64,000 nt of DNA from Ilyonectria destructans (Eukaryota; Ascomycota; Sordariomycetes; Hypocreales; Nectriaceae). The DNA lies in NCBI GenBank assembly GCA_020740775.1, contig JAHEWK010000029.1, positions 62,001-126,000 of the forward strand. Reading direction: 5' to 3'. Below, in pieces: positions 1 to 10,440 of this stretch. The notes below the pieces were generated by a model. The model had not been told where the DNA came from and did not search any database. It saw only the letters and a list, made by a program, of their open reading frames with translations. The position numbers and the translations under genes were made by a program. Each line of letters begins with the position of its first letter. Position 1 is the stretch's first letter.

Positions 1-1
1 G

Positions 2-1741
2 CTCACCGCTGGGGAAACACTGTACAGCGATGTGACCTGCCGACTCTTGCCTTGCAGTTTTGCTGCCGCTCCTCCGTACGAAGCTCTATCATATACATGG
101 GGGGACGACGAAAGCAAACGTCGAATAACCGTGAATGGCTTGGCATTTTTCGTGCGACAGAACCTCTTATCGATCCTGCGCCGGTTACGACAACCAAGAC
201 AAAAGAGAATCATATGGGTCGATGCGATATGCATCAATCAGAACAGCACAGCAGAAAAGAGTGTCCAAGTTCCCCTTATGCGGGAGATATACGGTCAATC
301 GAAGAGGACCATTGTCTGGCTTGGTGAAGAGAGATTCTACACTGAAACTGCCATCAAGTTCATTCCGGAACTCACCGTGATTGTCAAGGCTGACATCAGA
401 GTTGTCTGGAAATATCTATTGAGCCAAGATACATTCCTTCGGCAGATGTCATCCCTTATCTGGTTTTTTCACCATCCCTGGTGGACAAGGACATGGGTTA
501 TCCAAGAAGTCGCATTGGCCAAAAATGTACACATCATGTGTGGCCCACATCAACTTTGCTGGTCCACGATACATTCTCTCATCATTGCTTGGATGGACAT
601 TAAGAATGTGCCCGATCTGAAAACATGCAATAGTCACCAAGCAGCTGCACTTCGAAGCCTTGGCATGCTAATCGCCAACCACACGGAAGCGTTAGCAAGG
701 CTACGAGAAGAGTTCCAATCAAATCCTTCTGCACCGGAGTGCATGGAACTAGCGAATTTGCTTTGGTCATTCAAGTACCACTCTGCGACTGATGCCCGCG
801 ATAAGATTTACGGATTTCTGGGCCTCCTTAAGGGTCACGGACTTCGAGTTGACTATAGCAAAGCACCCCAAGATATCTATATTTCCGTTTTTCAATCATT
901 CTTAGTGAGAGATAGAGGTCTTGACTGGTTTCGTTGGATGACCGGAGAGCAGATAAGCGGAGACAAGAAAACATCCGAGATCCTCAATCTTCCTTCTTGG
1001 GTTCCAGATTTTGGTTCACGGACTACATACCCAATCTCATCATTCATACCAAATGCGGAAAGAGGTGAACGCCAGCGGATTTTCTCAGCTGCTGGATCTG
1101 ATCGTTCCAGATCGCTGGTTACTCTCCAGTTTGAAGATAATGATCGCACACTGGTAGTCAGGGGCCTAATTTTCGATGTAGTGGACCAACGCGGACACAT
1201 CTTTCCATTACCAGACCCAATCAGTCTTAGTGGCTGTCCAACAGAACCCATTCTCACCCAATGGAAGAACATGGCATTTGCTACGCCATCCGAGCCATAC
1301 AATACGCGTTTGGAGAAGGAGGATGCTTTTTGGAGAACGATTCTAACTGACCGGGAGTTAGAGGGGCTTCACTTCAAAGATAACGCTGGATGGGTTCCGG
1401 CTAAGCGGCTTTCATCGACAGCAATATACATCCCTCCCAAAACAGCCGATGAGGAGCAGAAAGTACTCAGAGCTATGAGACGGGGACTCTGCGTATATGG
1501 AAGAAGATTCTGTACAAGTGAAAATGGCTACTTCTGCCTCCTACCGGCGACCTCTAGAAAGGGGGACTTGATTAGCGTTTTACTTGGAGGAGAAGTGCCG
1601 TATGTCCTCAGAAGGCAGGCCAAGAACATCTTCCGGATGGTTGGCGAATGGTAAGTTCAGTATACCGACGTGACAAAAACATGTGGCTGATAGACTACCA
1701 GTTATGTTCATGGGATAATGAACGGTGAATTGGTAACATGA
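2..1741 (+). CDS. HET-domain protein (heterokaryon incompatibility type), 5' end outside the window
   Basis: The reading frame is open to the left edge, so the start codon lies upstream. The visible N-terminus carries the HET (PF06985) core: PYEALSYTWGD, then IIWVDAICINQ and the MREIYGQSKRTIVWLG block, within about the first 115 visible residues. HET domains trigger vegetative incompatibility and cell death in filamentous fungi. A plain reading stops at 1654, but a 51-bp intron (1651-1701, GTAAGT...CTGATAG...CCAG) joins the body to a short last exon (1702-1741) ending GECYVHGIMNGELVT. The motif GECYVHGIM is the usual C-terminus of this family, so I take the spliced form. No frame break is visible, so the gene may be functional. 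The specific partner or allele group cannot be told. A short LTR-free, gene-free stretch follows. Confidence 0.9.
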
Positions 1742-2470
1742 GATTTTGAAAGCCATCGAATTTTCAAACTGCAATGAGATGATAAGGGACCTAGCGCTTG
1801 TTGAACAGCTGTAACTATAGTACTATCTATCTTGAGCGAAATCAAGGGAAATAAAGTAGACAAGATGCAATCGTGAGTTTTACAGATGAAAGTGGCAATT
1901 TAAGAACCATCTAAGTAGGGAGTCACCTAAATTTCCTGATCATGACATGAGTTCATGCAGTAGGAAGATTGACTGCGAAAAGGCGAGACCAGTTCTCTGT
2001 TGGTTAGAGAATCTGTACGTCCCTTGATCCTCCTACAGCATTTGAGGGTTCTGCACAAGCAGAACGGGAGCAGCACAAAACCAAAAAGAGGAAACGCGTG
2101 GGCGAAGAGGAAGGGGGGATGCAGACTCAAATTTCCCCTTTCTCGCCCACCATCTCATATTGAGATACGGGGGTTAGGTAGGAAAGGCGTTGACCCATTA
2201 AAAAGTCTTGGCTCAGAAAATATAGAGAGCTTATTGACGGCCTACATTGTAGTATCTCGTTCTGTTAGATTAGATGATTGATAGATAGTCAAATTGCCTA
2301 GCTATTAGTTTGGGATGATGACTGCTATTTAATGTGCACACAACCAGACTAGGCAGCAATAGACACCGCTGAACCACGTGCGCATGTAACAAGGCACCAG
2401 CAGACAGGAAAGCCACATGGAACATCTAGGTCTGGGGTTCTGTCCCCACTTTAATTAATCATTGAAACTT
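1742..2470. other. Non-coding stretch downstream of the HET gene
   Basis: No supported gene. The short open frames here have no recognisable motif or splice pattern. The stretch ends at the inverted-repeat element that begins at 2471. Confidence 0.5.
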
Positions 2471-2623
2471 ACAGTTTCCTGGAACCCGCTTTCTGTCTCC
2501 AGGCCGACCTTGATTCAGATAATTAATCCTAGCCTAGGATTCAGATTCATTGAATCGGTAATTAATCGCCCCGGTTAATTACATCACTGCCTTGGAGACA
2601 GAAAGCGGGTTCCAGGAAACTGT
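2471..2623. repeat. 153-bp element with perfect 30-bp terminal inverted repeats (MITE-like)
   Basis: Bases 2471-2500 (starting ACAGTTTCCTGGAACCCGC) are repeated as an exact reverse complement at 2594-2623. The inside is AT-rich and holds a small palindrome (TCCTAGCCTAGGA). I found no target-site duplication at the edges, so the exact boundaries and superfamily are open. It lies 330 bp before a hAT transposase relic and could be derived from that kind of element, but nothing in the sequence proves this. Confidence 0.7.
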
Positions 2624-2950
2624 GTTCATATCTGGCACCTCTCTGCTGTAATATGTAATACTGGAATGGTATTTATCAGACCACAGAAAACATTATTTCC
2701 CCCAGTCACTCCCAGTTCAGCATGCAGTAGCATGCCCAAATACCCATGCCCCAAATGACCATCCCATAGATGCCCATCCTCCAAATACCCATCCTCAAAC
2801 TTGCACATCCGCGAAATGACCGAGACGCCAAGATGGGACTATCTAGGTATCTCGACCGTTAGTACCACGACTCTCGACCACAAGGGGCGGACGATCAACA
2901 AGGAGCAATCGCCAAGGCTACAACAGCGTCACTAACAACACCAAGCCCAC
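2624..2950. other. Intergenic with degenerate short tandem repeat
   Basis: Bases about 2735-2805 hold several imperfect copies of a 13-16 base unit built on CCCAAATACCCAT / CATCCTCCAAATA. No coding potential that I can support. The right part (2830-2950) may be further decayed transposase sequence leading into the hAT relic. Confidence 0.45.
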
Positions 2951-3270
2951 GAAGATAGCGAGTTCAAGCAGTGGGTGAAGAGTATGACAGCCAGAGCGAC
3001 GGTTACAGGCAGCGAGCTCGAGCGTTATTTGCGGTTGAGCCACAGGAGACTGATGATCCTGTCGACTGGTGGATAGCTCACCATGGCTCTTTCCCCGTGC
3101 TCAGCCGGCTAGTTCTTGATATTTTTGCTATACCAGCGATGGCAACTGACTGTGAGAGGTGTTTCAGCCTTGCAAGGTTGTCTTTAACATCGCAGAGGCT
3201 ATCAATGAGCGCGGCGGAGGTAGCTCGTAGGACTAGACAAGTGCTAGCCCGTCAATCTTCAGATGAGTGA
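2951..3270 (+). pseudogene. hAT transposase C-terminal fragment
   Basis: About 100 residues match the hAT C-terminal dimerisation region (Dimer_Tnp_hAT, PF05699). The signposts are DPVDWWIAHHGSFPVLSRL, then DIFAIPAMATDCERCFSLARL and the closing SAAEV helix. The frame used from 2971 has no ATG, and a neighbouring frame (2951-2990) seems to hold the residues just before it, so a frameshift is likely. The catalytic part of the transposase is absent. This is a dead remnant, oriented rightwards. Confidence 0.8.
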
Positions 3271-3453
3271 GAATCAGCCATATTTTTGTTCTCTCCCGTA
3301 CTATAATAGAGAAGAAAATACTCAACAAAACGCATCATTACCTAAGGCTTTCGCCACTCAACATAGTTGCCCATGCCGCGTATACAGCCCCTGGTGTACC
3401 AGGAGCTGCACCCTTGTCTTCACTATTACACCATCAATCTGATGCTGGAAAAG

Positions 3454-4779
3454 TCATCTCATGGGGCCGCCGCAACCTGAGCAGTGAACCTCAGCCAAGA
3501 ATGTAGACCAAGGTCCTCCCTTCCCCGAGTTTTTAATCTCTGCCACGATCGTTCCCTCGTCTAACTTCAGCGTCGCCTCGAACGGACACGGTAGTGTCCT
3601 GTAAGGATTAGGTTCCCGCGCTACCGTTTCGGTCTGCTTGTCCTCACGCCCGGGCTCTAGCAACTGTGCCAATGATCGGGATACAATGGCTTCTAAGATA
3701 TCCATACCCTTTGACATTATGGCAAGTGTCTCCTGGCCATCCGTCTCTGCATCGGAGCAACTGAGACCGCTCTGGCAATTGCTTCCGTCGACTCGCGACC
3801 ATTTCCCAGGGAGGGTGCCCTCATCGTCCTGTAGTCTATTTTGAAGCCGTTCAAGAGTGTCCCGTATGAGGCACCATTCATGAAACCACATGCCGCAAAT
3901 TGAGCAGCCGATTGTGCGTCGATGTGGGTTAGCAGGGAGCTCGCATCTACAAATTGGCTGGGCGGACTATGTGGATTAGTGGTGAGCTGATATAATTTGC
4001 TTAGAGAGACACACCGTGAGTCGTTTCTGATGACAGTCAAATCTCTGTCGCCAAAAGAAATCAGAATTGAACTCGTTATCTGAGGATTCCATCCATTGCT
4101 TCACGGATGCAGGCCCCTCGACGCACAGTACATCGATGACATCCACTATATTGTGTTACTAACTCATGTTGGAGCATTTATTTTGCATCACTCACTGTGG
4201 TTGGATGCTATAAGCTCATTGCGACCGTGGTATGGCTGGCGTCCTCGGATGGATTTCTTGCCGTTGAACGTACCTAGCGGCAGTTCATCTGGCCAGTACA
4301 TCCAGTAAACCCGAGCAAACACCCTATTCTCATCAGCTGCTCTAATTTCTAGGATGTAGGCGATCCAGAAGTGACTCGATTCGCCGGTCGTCTGTTCCGA
4401 GTCTCGTGCATTATTCGCTTTCTTGAGAGTTGTTTCGTTGGCCACCAGAACGAAGTCTCCGCGCTCGAATTTCCTGTCCTTAACTACAACAAATTGTTAG
4501 TGCCTTGATAAAGGGAATGGTCTGCGTGGTCGTACGGATAAAGCTATTGTATCGGCTCATTTTGTCCCATTGTTGGCTGGGTTCAACTGTGTAGTAGTCG
4601 ATCAACTCGTCTTGCGCTGGAGTTCCCGAAAGTGAAAAAGGGCTTTGCTGAGCCTTCGCCTTCAGTGTTCCAGCAGGAGAGCGCTTGCGCTTGCGCTGGC
4701 GGTGACCATTTGTCTCTTGGGATGGCGATCCCACCAAGCCATTGGCGACGTGCCACTTTCCCTGGATACCGGCCGCCAT
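3454..4779 (-). CDS. BAH-PHD chromatin-reader protein
   Basis: Model: exons 4536-4779, 4196-4483, 4015-4145 and 3454-3966 on the minus strand, about 391 aa. All three introns (48-52 bp) keep frame. Exon 1 is basic (RQRKRKRSP) and ends YYTVEPSQQWDKMSRYNSFI. The BAH fold follows in exons 2-3: FERGDFVLVANE, HFWIAYILEIRA, ARVYWMYWPDELP, ELIASNHMDVIDVLCVEG, and a closing WRQRFD. Exon 4 has a PHD-like zinc module (CRCELPANPHRR, GCSICGMWFHEWC) and a final CSGCGG pair. BAH and PHD modules read histone marks in the nucleus. The same domain pair occurs in EPR-1, the H3K27me3 effector of Neurospora, though orthology is not shown. The start at 4779 is the first ATG giving a sensible N-terminus; the frame stays open to 5001. 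It is divergent from the gene at 5169. Confidence 0.85.
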
Positions 4780-5168
4780 GACGCCAGCTGGAGTAGGACA
4801 ATGATGGAAGAATATCCAAACACACAGACAGTTAGGGGCAAAGTTTGCATGAGAAGGTGGTCCGTGCCCGATATGACGTCCAATCAGCAGAAAGGACCCC
4901 TGTGGAATGGCGGCTAAAACCGAGTAGGAATAGAACCTGAACCTGAACCTGAACCTGTGTCCCATCTTTCCTACAAGCCTGATTGCACGAAGCCAGGCCA
5001 ATCATGCACTCATCTGCCTCCACGTAAATCAATTCAATAGCATTTCCATCACTCTTACAAATCCTTTCCTCAAATACTCCCCAGACGGTCCCGTAACCTA
5101 CTATCACCTGACACCAATATTCCAGCCGCCGCCACCGGAAAAGTGAATTTCTCTTTTATTCGTACCGG

Positions 5169-5897
5169 ATGGCGAATACAAACCCCACGATCGGTTTTCG
5201 TGTCGAGTGTCACAACCCAAATCTGGAATGTTACAACGCTCGCTTGCTCAACGGAAGTATCTTGCCCCGTGGCGTGCCGGCGGACCAAACTTGGGATAAC
5301 GTCGACGCACATCTATCATGGGCCCATCAACCCACCCCCTTCGTTTCCTTCTTCACCTCGTGGGAGCGAGCTATACGACGGAGAGGGTGGCTGATACGGT
5401 CGAGAGGCGCAACCGATGTTGTAATCATCGCAGTTTGGCTGAAGGACAAACCCCAGGTCCACGATGCGCTCAAGCTGGCCACGACCCTCGGCTACTCGGA
5501 CCAACCACTCCATCCAAGACGACGCCTCTCTCACCACAGAGATGAGGTACTCGTATACGGTGGTATAGCCGCAGAAGAACACAGAATCCTTGCCTATTTT
5601 TGGGGAGATTCACCTTCGACTTGCATGGTTCCAATTGACCCTCTTCCATCGATGGAGTTGTCCGAAACAAGTTTGGCTGAGATCCCGGCCGATTACTTGG
5701 CGGGACGCCACGATCTAAACCATGAGCTTAGCTTGGAATTACGCAGTCTATGCGGCGTCCGGAATGATCTGAAGTTTTGTATTTTGGTACTCTCCTTGTG
5801 CCATTACGACTGGATGCTTCATATGACAGAAAATGGTGTAAGGGTCGAAGCATATTTACCATTTTCCACGAAGGCATTTTATTTTAGAACATTGTAG
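5169..5897 (+). CDS. DUF7587-like fungal protein, 242 aa
   Basis: A single open frame of 242 residues. The N-terminus FRVECHNPNLECYNARLL, then HLSWAHQPTPFVSFFTSWERA and VVIIAVWLKD, resembles the fungal DUF7587 family, which has an FRV...TPFVS pattern. The middle has EVLVYGGIAAEEHRILAYFWGD. Function of the family is unknown to me; an ADP-ribosyltransferase-like fold is conceivable but unproven. No signal peptide or membrane span is seen. It is divergent from the BAH-PHD gene, with about 390 bp between start codons, so the two may share a promoter. The C-terminal 40 residues look less family-like and may hide an intron. Confidence 0.55.
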   Translation: MANTNPTIGFRVECHNPNLECYNARLLNGSILPRGVPADQTWDNVDAHLSWAHQPTPFVSFFTSWERAIRRRGWLIRSRGATDVVIIAVWLKDKPQVHDALKLATTLGYSDQPLHPRRRLSHHRDEVLVYGGIAAEEHRILAYFWGDSPSTCMVPIDPLPSMELSETSLAEIPADYLAGRHDLNHELSLELRSLCGVRNDLKFCILVLSLCHYDWMLHMTENGVRVEAYLPFSTKAFYFRTL

Positions 5898-6624
5898 CAA
5901 GCTGGTTTTCGCTGTAAGCTGTCAACTACCTCTCCTATCTAGGAAAGGCTCATAAGTAATTGATAGATCGCCGTAACAGCTTCTTTTGTGCGTCTTTCTC
6001 ACGAGAAATATACATCCGGTTCGATCGCTTTCGTGATTATCGCCACGCCCTCCATAAAACCTCGTCCCGCTTGGAGCTGATGATGTTCATTTGCAATCAA
6101 GTCGATCCTTATGAACCAAATCCTTCTTGTAATACTGACATCTAAAAACTTATCGTAATGATCAGTTTCTGCCTGCTTGCGCCACTGCTTGAACACCGGT
6201 AAATAGATCCAACCACGATATCCCCTCCCACTAGGATCCATATGCCAGAAGCCAGAAGAGCTTGAGTAGCCGCGGGCATCGTGGGCGCTCCACCACATCC
6301 ATCTCCTCAAGCCATTCCTGAATATACTCCGGGCCGGACTCCTCCAACCCCTTCCATTCTTCCCAACCCATCAGTTTGAGAATATTCATACCAAGCTCAT
6401 TTACGCCCGTCTCATTCTGCCTTCCACCAACCACTAAGCATCCAACCAGATCGTTGAATTGTTTTGACCCAAGTACATCGCACCTCCTTATACAAAACGT
6501 CGTGACCTTCCCGTGCCTCTACCTCGTTGCCGTATTCTGCATCCATCTTCTCGCGGTATGCCGTACGCCAGCGGAGGACTCGACGGCCAAGACATAGAAC
6601 TCTTATCGGCAGCACCCTAGGTCC
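5898..6624 (-). other. Possible remnant of an unrecognised minus-strand gene
   Basis: Three overlapping minus-strand open frames (5999-6310, 6231-6434, 6412-6615) look protein-like, for example LGMNILKLMGWEEWKGLEESGPEY and GWIYLPVFKQWRKQAETDHYDKF. I could not join them with convincing introns and do not recognise the family. The stretch ends at an inverted-repeat element that may have interrupted it. Confidence 0.3.
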
Positions 6625-6746
6625 TACTCAGTAATGCATGATGGAAGTGCGCCGCATTTCTGGAAACGAAATGGGGTAGAGATCTAAGGGCTGTGATTGG
6701 TGCAGAAGTGGAAATGCGGCGCACTTCCATCGTGCATTACTGAGTA
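6625..6746. mobile_element. 122-bp TA-flanked MITE with 36-bp inverted repeats
   Basis: Bases 6625-6660 (TACTCAGTAATGCATGATGG...) return as a reverse complement at 6711-6746 with one mismatch in 36. Both ends carry TA, which fits a Tc1/mariner-type element with a TA target duplication. The 50-bp centre is non-coding. No transposase lies inside. Confidence 0.8.
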
Positions 6747-7770
6747 AGAAGCTCATACGCTCTTGGGGGAAACCCGCCACTCAACTGCGCCAGAAAAACA
6801 TCTCGAAGCAAATACACTTACCAGCATACAATCTTGCGGTTTGACATATCAATATTAGTATCAATCGAATCGAAGACACTATTTCCATATTCTTACCTTT
6901 TTTCTACGTCGCAACAACCCTTGTGGGAGTCAAACTAGTAATCGTCGGCTGGTGCTCGTTTTAATCGTCGGCTGACCCATGTCATGCAACCGCCAAAAAA
7001 ATTCTCAATGTTTCCATCATCCCGTAGCTCCTCAATCAAATCGTAACTAACTCCATACATCTGACGTCCTTTCATAGTGACACTATTCTCGCCAGTCTCA
7101 TCTCCCGGGTGACAGCCTGGCGAGTGATACAAAGCCTGTGGCGCTTTTCCACTTGCAACTATCGTGAGGCTCGACCCCGCACACGTTTGACGTCACGATG
7201 TCGTGCAAAATGCATATAATTATCGTGATCGTGCCAATTGATTTATCTGAGAGATGTAAATCGACTTTGTTTCTCTCCTCAGTGTCCGACGTATCTCAAA
7301 TTGAATCGCGCCGTTATCAACCTTGAATCGTTCCATGGCGGATACTTCTGCTCTAGCCGTATCCCACGGAGCTGGCCGATCGCGGCCACTTCCCGATAGT
7401 CCTAACCCTCCTTCCATCAAAAAGTTCCTCCTCCGCTTCTTGACGTTCACTCAATCAAGCCAAATTAGTCAACAGTTCCACTCGTCATGGCATCGGAACA
7501 GAAATATCATGTGGACAGGCAACATTCGCTACGAGGCGCAGACATGGGCTGATAGGCGAGATATGCGGACGTTGTCAACTGCGATGGGGCCGCTGGCAAA
7601 TGGAGACAATCCGCTTTGCCTCTAAGCGTCTAAAGGGAAGGGCTGGTCTAAATATATGAGAGGTGCTTTAGCCTTTTTTGCGTGGCATGTCACTGCTGAC
7701 GACGACGTTGTCATAATTCTTTGTCCACCACCTCCATAGGTACCGATTCAATCCGGGTGGAGGAACGAAT
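6747..7770. other. Stretch with no confident gene
   Basis: Minus-strand frames at 6935-7132 and 7220-7450 (ERFKVDNGAIQFEIRRTLRRE) and a plus frame at 7323-7625 (SALAVSHGAGRSRPLPDSPN) could be exons or decayed coding sequence. None matches a family I know and none joins cleanly. The bases just before 7771 (...CCATAG at 7735-7740) could be the 3' splice site of an upstream exon of the next gene. Confidence 0.3.
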
Positions 7771-8889
7771 ATGCAACTGGTAGAGCTGCCGATCCTAACT
7801 GGAATCGTCGGAGGCCATGCCGTGTCCCGAATCGAAGCTGTTCACCCTATGGTCCACGGTGCCGAAGATTTCAGATACCAGCTATGGCCGGTTGACGAGG
7901 TGCGCATTTGGATAAATAAATTTGCCAAGGTGGCCATACAGAGGACGGCGTGGTTGCAGCGATCAAGAACGGGCCAAGCGAAGCAAATTGAACAACTCTT
8001 GCGTTCCACGCCAAGACATTCGGAAAAAGACGCCGTGTATCGCGCAATATTGCACGAGGAGAGTACAACCGGTGTGGCGAGTGTCAGCAAGCAGTCTGGG
8101 GGCAAGCAAGTGGACGCTAGAAATTTACCAGCTACACAGTCCAAAACTCCCAAGAAGAAAAAGAAGAAGAAAAAGAAGGGGACAACTGCTGGTGAATCAC
8201 CCCCGATATCTGAAGGACACCAAGTGAAGAAATTGAAGATTCAACCTCAAGCATCTGTCAAGAAAACAAAGACAGCATCTCCATTAGGTATCGGGCAAAG
8301 TACCTCGAACTCAGCCAAGGGCAGGGCGAAGATAGTAGATACGGCAAACACAGTACCTCAGTCTGTATTTAGCAAGAAAAACAAGACAGAGGCTCCTTTA
8401 GGTACCGGGCAAGGCGCCTCCAAGGCAGCTCAGGGCAAGGCGAAGAAAACAAGTACGGCAAACACTGTGCCCCAGTCTAAAGCCTCCGTGCCAATGGCTA
8501 TGGGGACTCAAGAGGGATTGGTCAGAAGAATCTCATCCTCCCAAATGCAAAGCCTCACCAAGGACTCGAAGATGCGGGGCAAAACGGCACTCTCGGAGGG
8601 GCTGACTGCCGCAAAAGAGTCGCTAGGAAAGACTAGTCGCAAAGAATCGACGGCGACTGCCACGACTAGAGCAGCGAGTGCAGCCCCAAGCATGACTAAT
8701 AAGACGAAGAAACCTGAGGCGGCCAAGAAGAAGGAAGAGGAAGAAAAGAACAAGCGAATCCAACTGAAGTCTCAGGGGCCCTCGTTGCCGTCTACCAATA
8801 CGCCTGGGCAGACCGCTTGTTGTCTGATACGTGAAGAACCAGTCTTGGGCCTGGTGCTTAAGACTGGCATTATATGTAACATCACGTGA
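7771..8889 (+). CDS. Lys-rich low-complexity protein, 372 aa, unrecognised
   Basis: The first 90 residues are globular-looking (LPILTGIVGGHAVSRIEAVHP, RIWINKFAKVAIQRTAWLQR). After that the protein is disordered and basic, with a long lysine run near residue 128 and KK/KKE tracts later. Residues about 170-245 contain a tandem duplication of roughly 38 aa: PLGIGQ...TANTVPQS, then PLGTGQ...TANTVPQS. The frame stays open for about 30 bp upstream, next to a possible 3' splice site, so an upstream exon is likely. The basic tail suggests a nuclear or nucleic-acid-binding protein, which is inference only. I recognise no domain. Confidence 0.5.
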   Translation: MQLVELPILTGIVGGHAVSRIEAVHPMVHGAEDFRYQLWPVDEVRIWINKFAKVAIQRTAWLQRSRTGQAKQIEQLLRSTPRHSEKDAVYRAILHEESTTGVASVSKQSGGKQVDARNLPATQSKTPKKKKKKKKKGTTAGESPPISEGHQVKKLKIQPQASVKKTKTASPLGIGQSTSNSAKGRAKIVDTANTVPQSVFSKKNKTEAPLGTGQGASKAAQGKAKKTSTANTVPQSKASVPMAMGTQEGLVRRISSSQMQSLTKDSKMRGKTALSEGLTAAKESLGKTSRKESTATATTRAASAAPSMTNKTKKPEAAKKKEEEEKNKRIQLKSQGPSLPSTNTPGQTACCLIREEPVLGLVLKTGIICNIT

Positions 8890-10440
8890 GGAAGGAGACC
8901 TTATGCTCCCATCCTCAACTGTAGTCTTAGCTCGTCATCCATCTTTCTACATCTACATGACAACCACACTTTATGTGACCTTCGCGGTATATTCGCATCA
9001 AATGGACACTGTATTCAGTACCATTTGATCAAACAGTTCACATCAAAAGAGACTAAAAGAATGGGCTAGAAAGACTGTAAATTGAGCTGAAGACTGATCA
9101 TGACTGAGGTGTAGCCAGATAGCTATCCTGGTGATGATCTTGAAAGAGGGATGGTTCTTGCTTTTGCTTGTGTTCGTGCTTGTGCTATCTACTAACATCC
9201 AAAACTTTCTCTTTTATAGTCCCAATGGTTCAGGCCACTAGTCCCTACGCAGTGCAGCCTTTCCTGTTGAAGGAGGCTGCAGCAGTCTTAGCCCTGGTCG
9301 CGGCAAGGATCTGATCAAATGACCAACATCCCTAAAGACAGCAAATCCCTGACTCAGCAGTCTCCTTGCTTCTCCCCTTAAAGCTAATAATAGCTTCATT
9401 AACGCTGATATTTATGCCCAGCTTAAAGAGCTGAAGAGACGCTTATTATATTGCTATAGACTACTCAGCAAGACGGTCAAAAGAGCCCTAATAGGGCTGC
9501 GCAGGCTATGGGTTAAAGAGTTGAAGGCGCCAATAGCAGGTCTTAAAGTTATCCCGGCTAATGTAGGCTGTAACGGGGTGTATGGGTAGAAGGTGTTCTA
9601 GTGAGAAGGCGGCCAATAGTCTCTTACTATGAAGGGCTGGTCCCGTGTTCGATAACAAAAGGAGGCTCTTAGTTGTCGGAAAGTTAGCGTGGCACTTGGA
9701 TGACTTGATTATGTGTGTATTGTGTACATGTCTCTCCGAGGTCTCCCGGCCGTAACTGCGTATGTGTTGCAATCACCACTAAAAGTGGGGGCCTGAGGTA
9801 TCTGCACCAATAGTCGGTCTCAACCCGGGAGGTCACCACGTGACCGCCCGATCAGGTGCTTTGTACATGATCCAATCTAACACTAGTATTGTCTATCTAA
9901 GACTAAGGAGAAGAGAGAAACCAGTCTCCTTAGTCGCTACCTAGTTGTCCCTTTAGGGGGAAATGATGATTGCAGGGCCGCTGCCGGGCCCCAGTCCGGG
10001 GTCTGTCCCGGACTCGGCACAGCCGAGTCCTCCGTGCCAAGCATAGCCCGTAACACTAGCTAGCGGTGCACTAGCCGCTAGTTAGAGTAGTCACCACTAC
10101 CCAACCAGACCAACAATAAGTGGACCCGGCGCAGCCGAGTCCGACTAGCGCGACGCCTTCCCTAAAGGGGCAATGCCTCCCCGAGGGCCTGAGCCCACAA
10201 CTTTTAAATCTGTATGGGAATAATGTTTCGTCACCGTGACTCGTATTATTGAGAACGTGCCACGCCGCGATCCTCTGAACGACGCCGCGATCCAACATCC
10301 TGCCAATCTTCATGCAGGCTGCCCTGCTTCTCGAGACAGAATATTGATAGTAAGCATTTTTTTCATTAACGTGAATCTATGAAAAATAAATCTATATAAA
10401 AACGTTTTCAATAAGCCTTAACGCTTCTTAGTATAGATTC
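8890..10440. other. Gene-poor, repeat-bearing stretch
   Basis: No supported gene. Bases 9370-9540 read in one frame as a Leu/Lys-rich peptide (FINADIYAQLKELKRRLL) that looks like decayed transposon coding sequence. Bases 9960-10190 are GC-rich and hold strong hairpins (GGACTCGGCACAGCCGAGTCC; CTAGCGGTGCACTAGCCGCTAG). Bases 9765-10055 start TGTTGC and end GTAACA and could be a solo LTR, but there is no target duplication. Confidence 0.4.
10147..10193 (+). repeat. 47-bp dispersed repeat, copy 1
   Basis: The segment beginning AGCGCGACGCCTTCCCTAAA and ending GAGGGCCTGAG recurs at 24116-24162 with four or five differences. Both copies sit in non-coding DNA next to an 'actcgg / ccgagt' motif. It is probably a shared piece of a transposable element. 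Confidence 0.6.

Noticed and set aside
9765..10055. Solo LTR (TGTTGC...GTAACA)
   Set aside because: Ends are LTR-like, but there is no target duplication and no second copy in the window, so I did not list it as an element.
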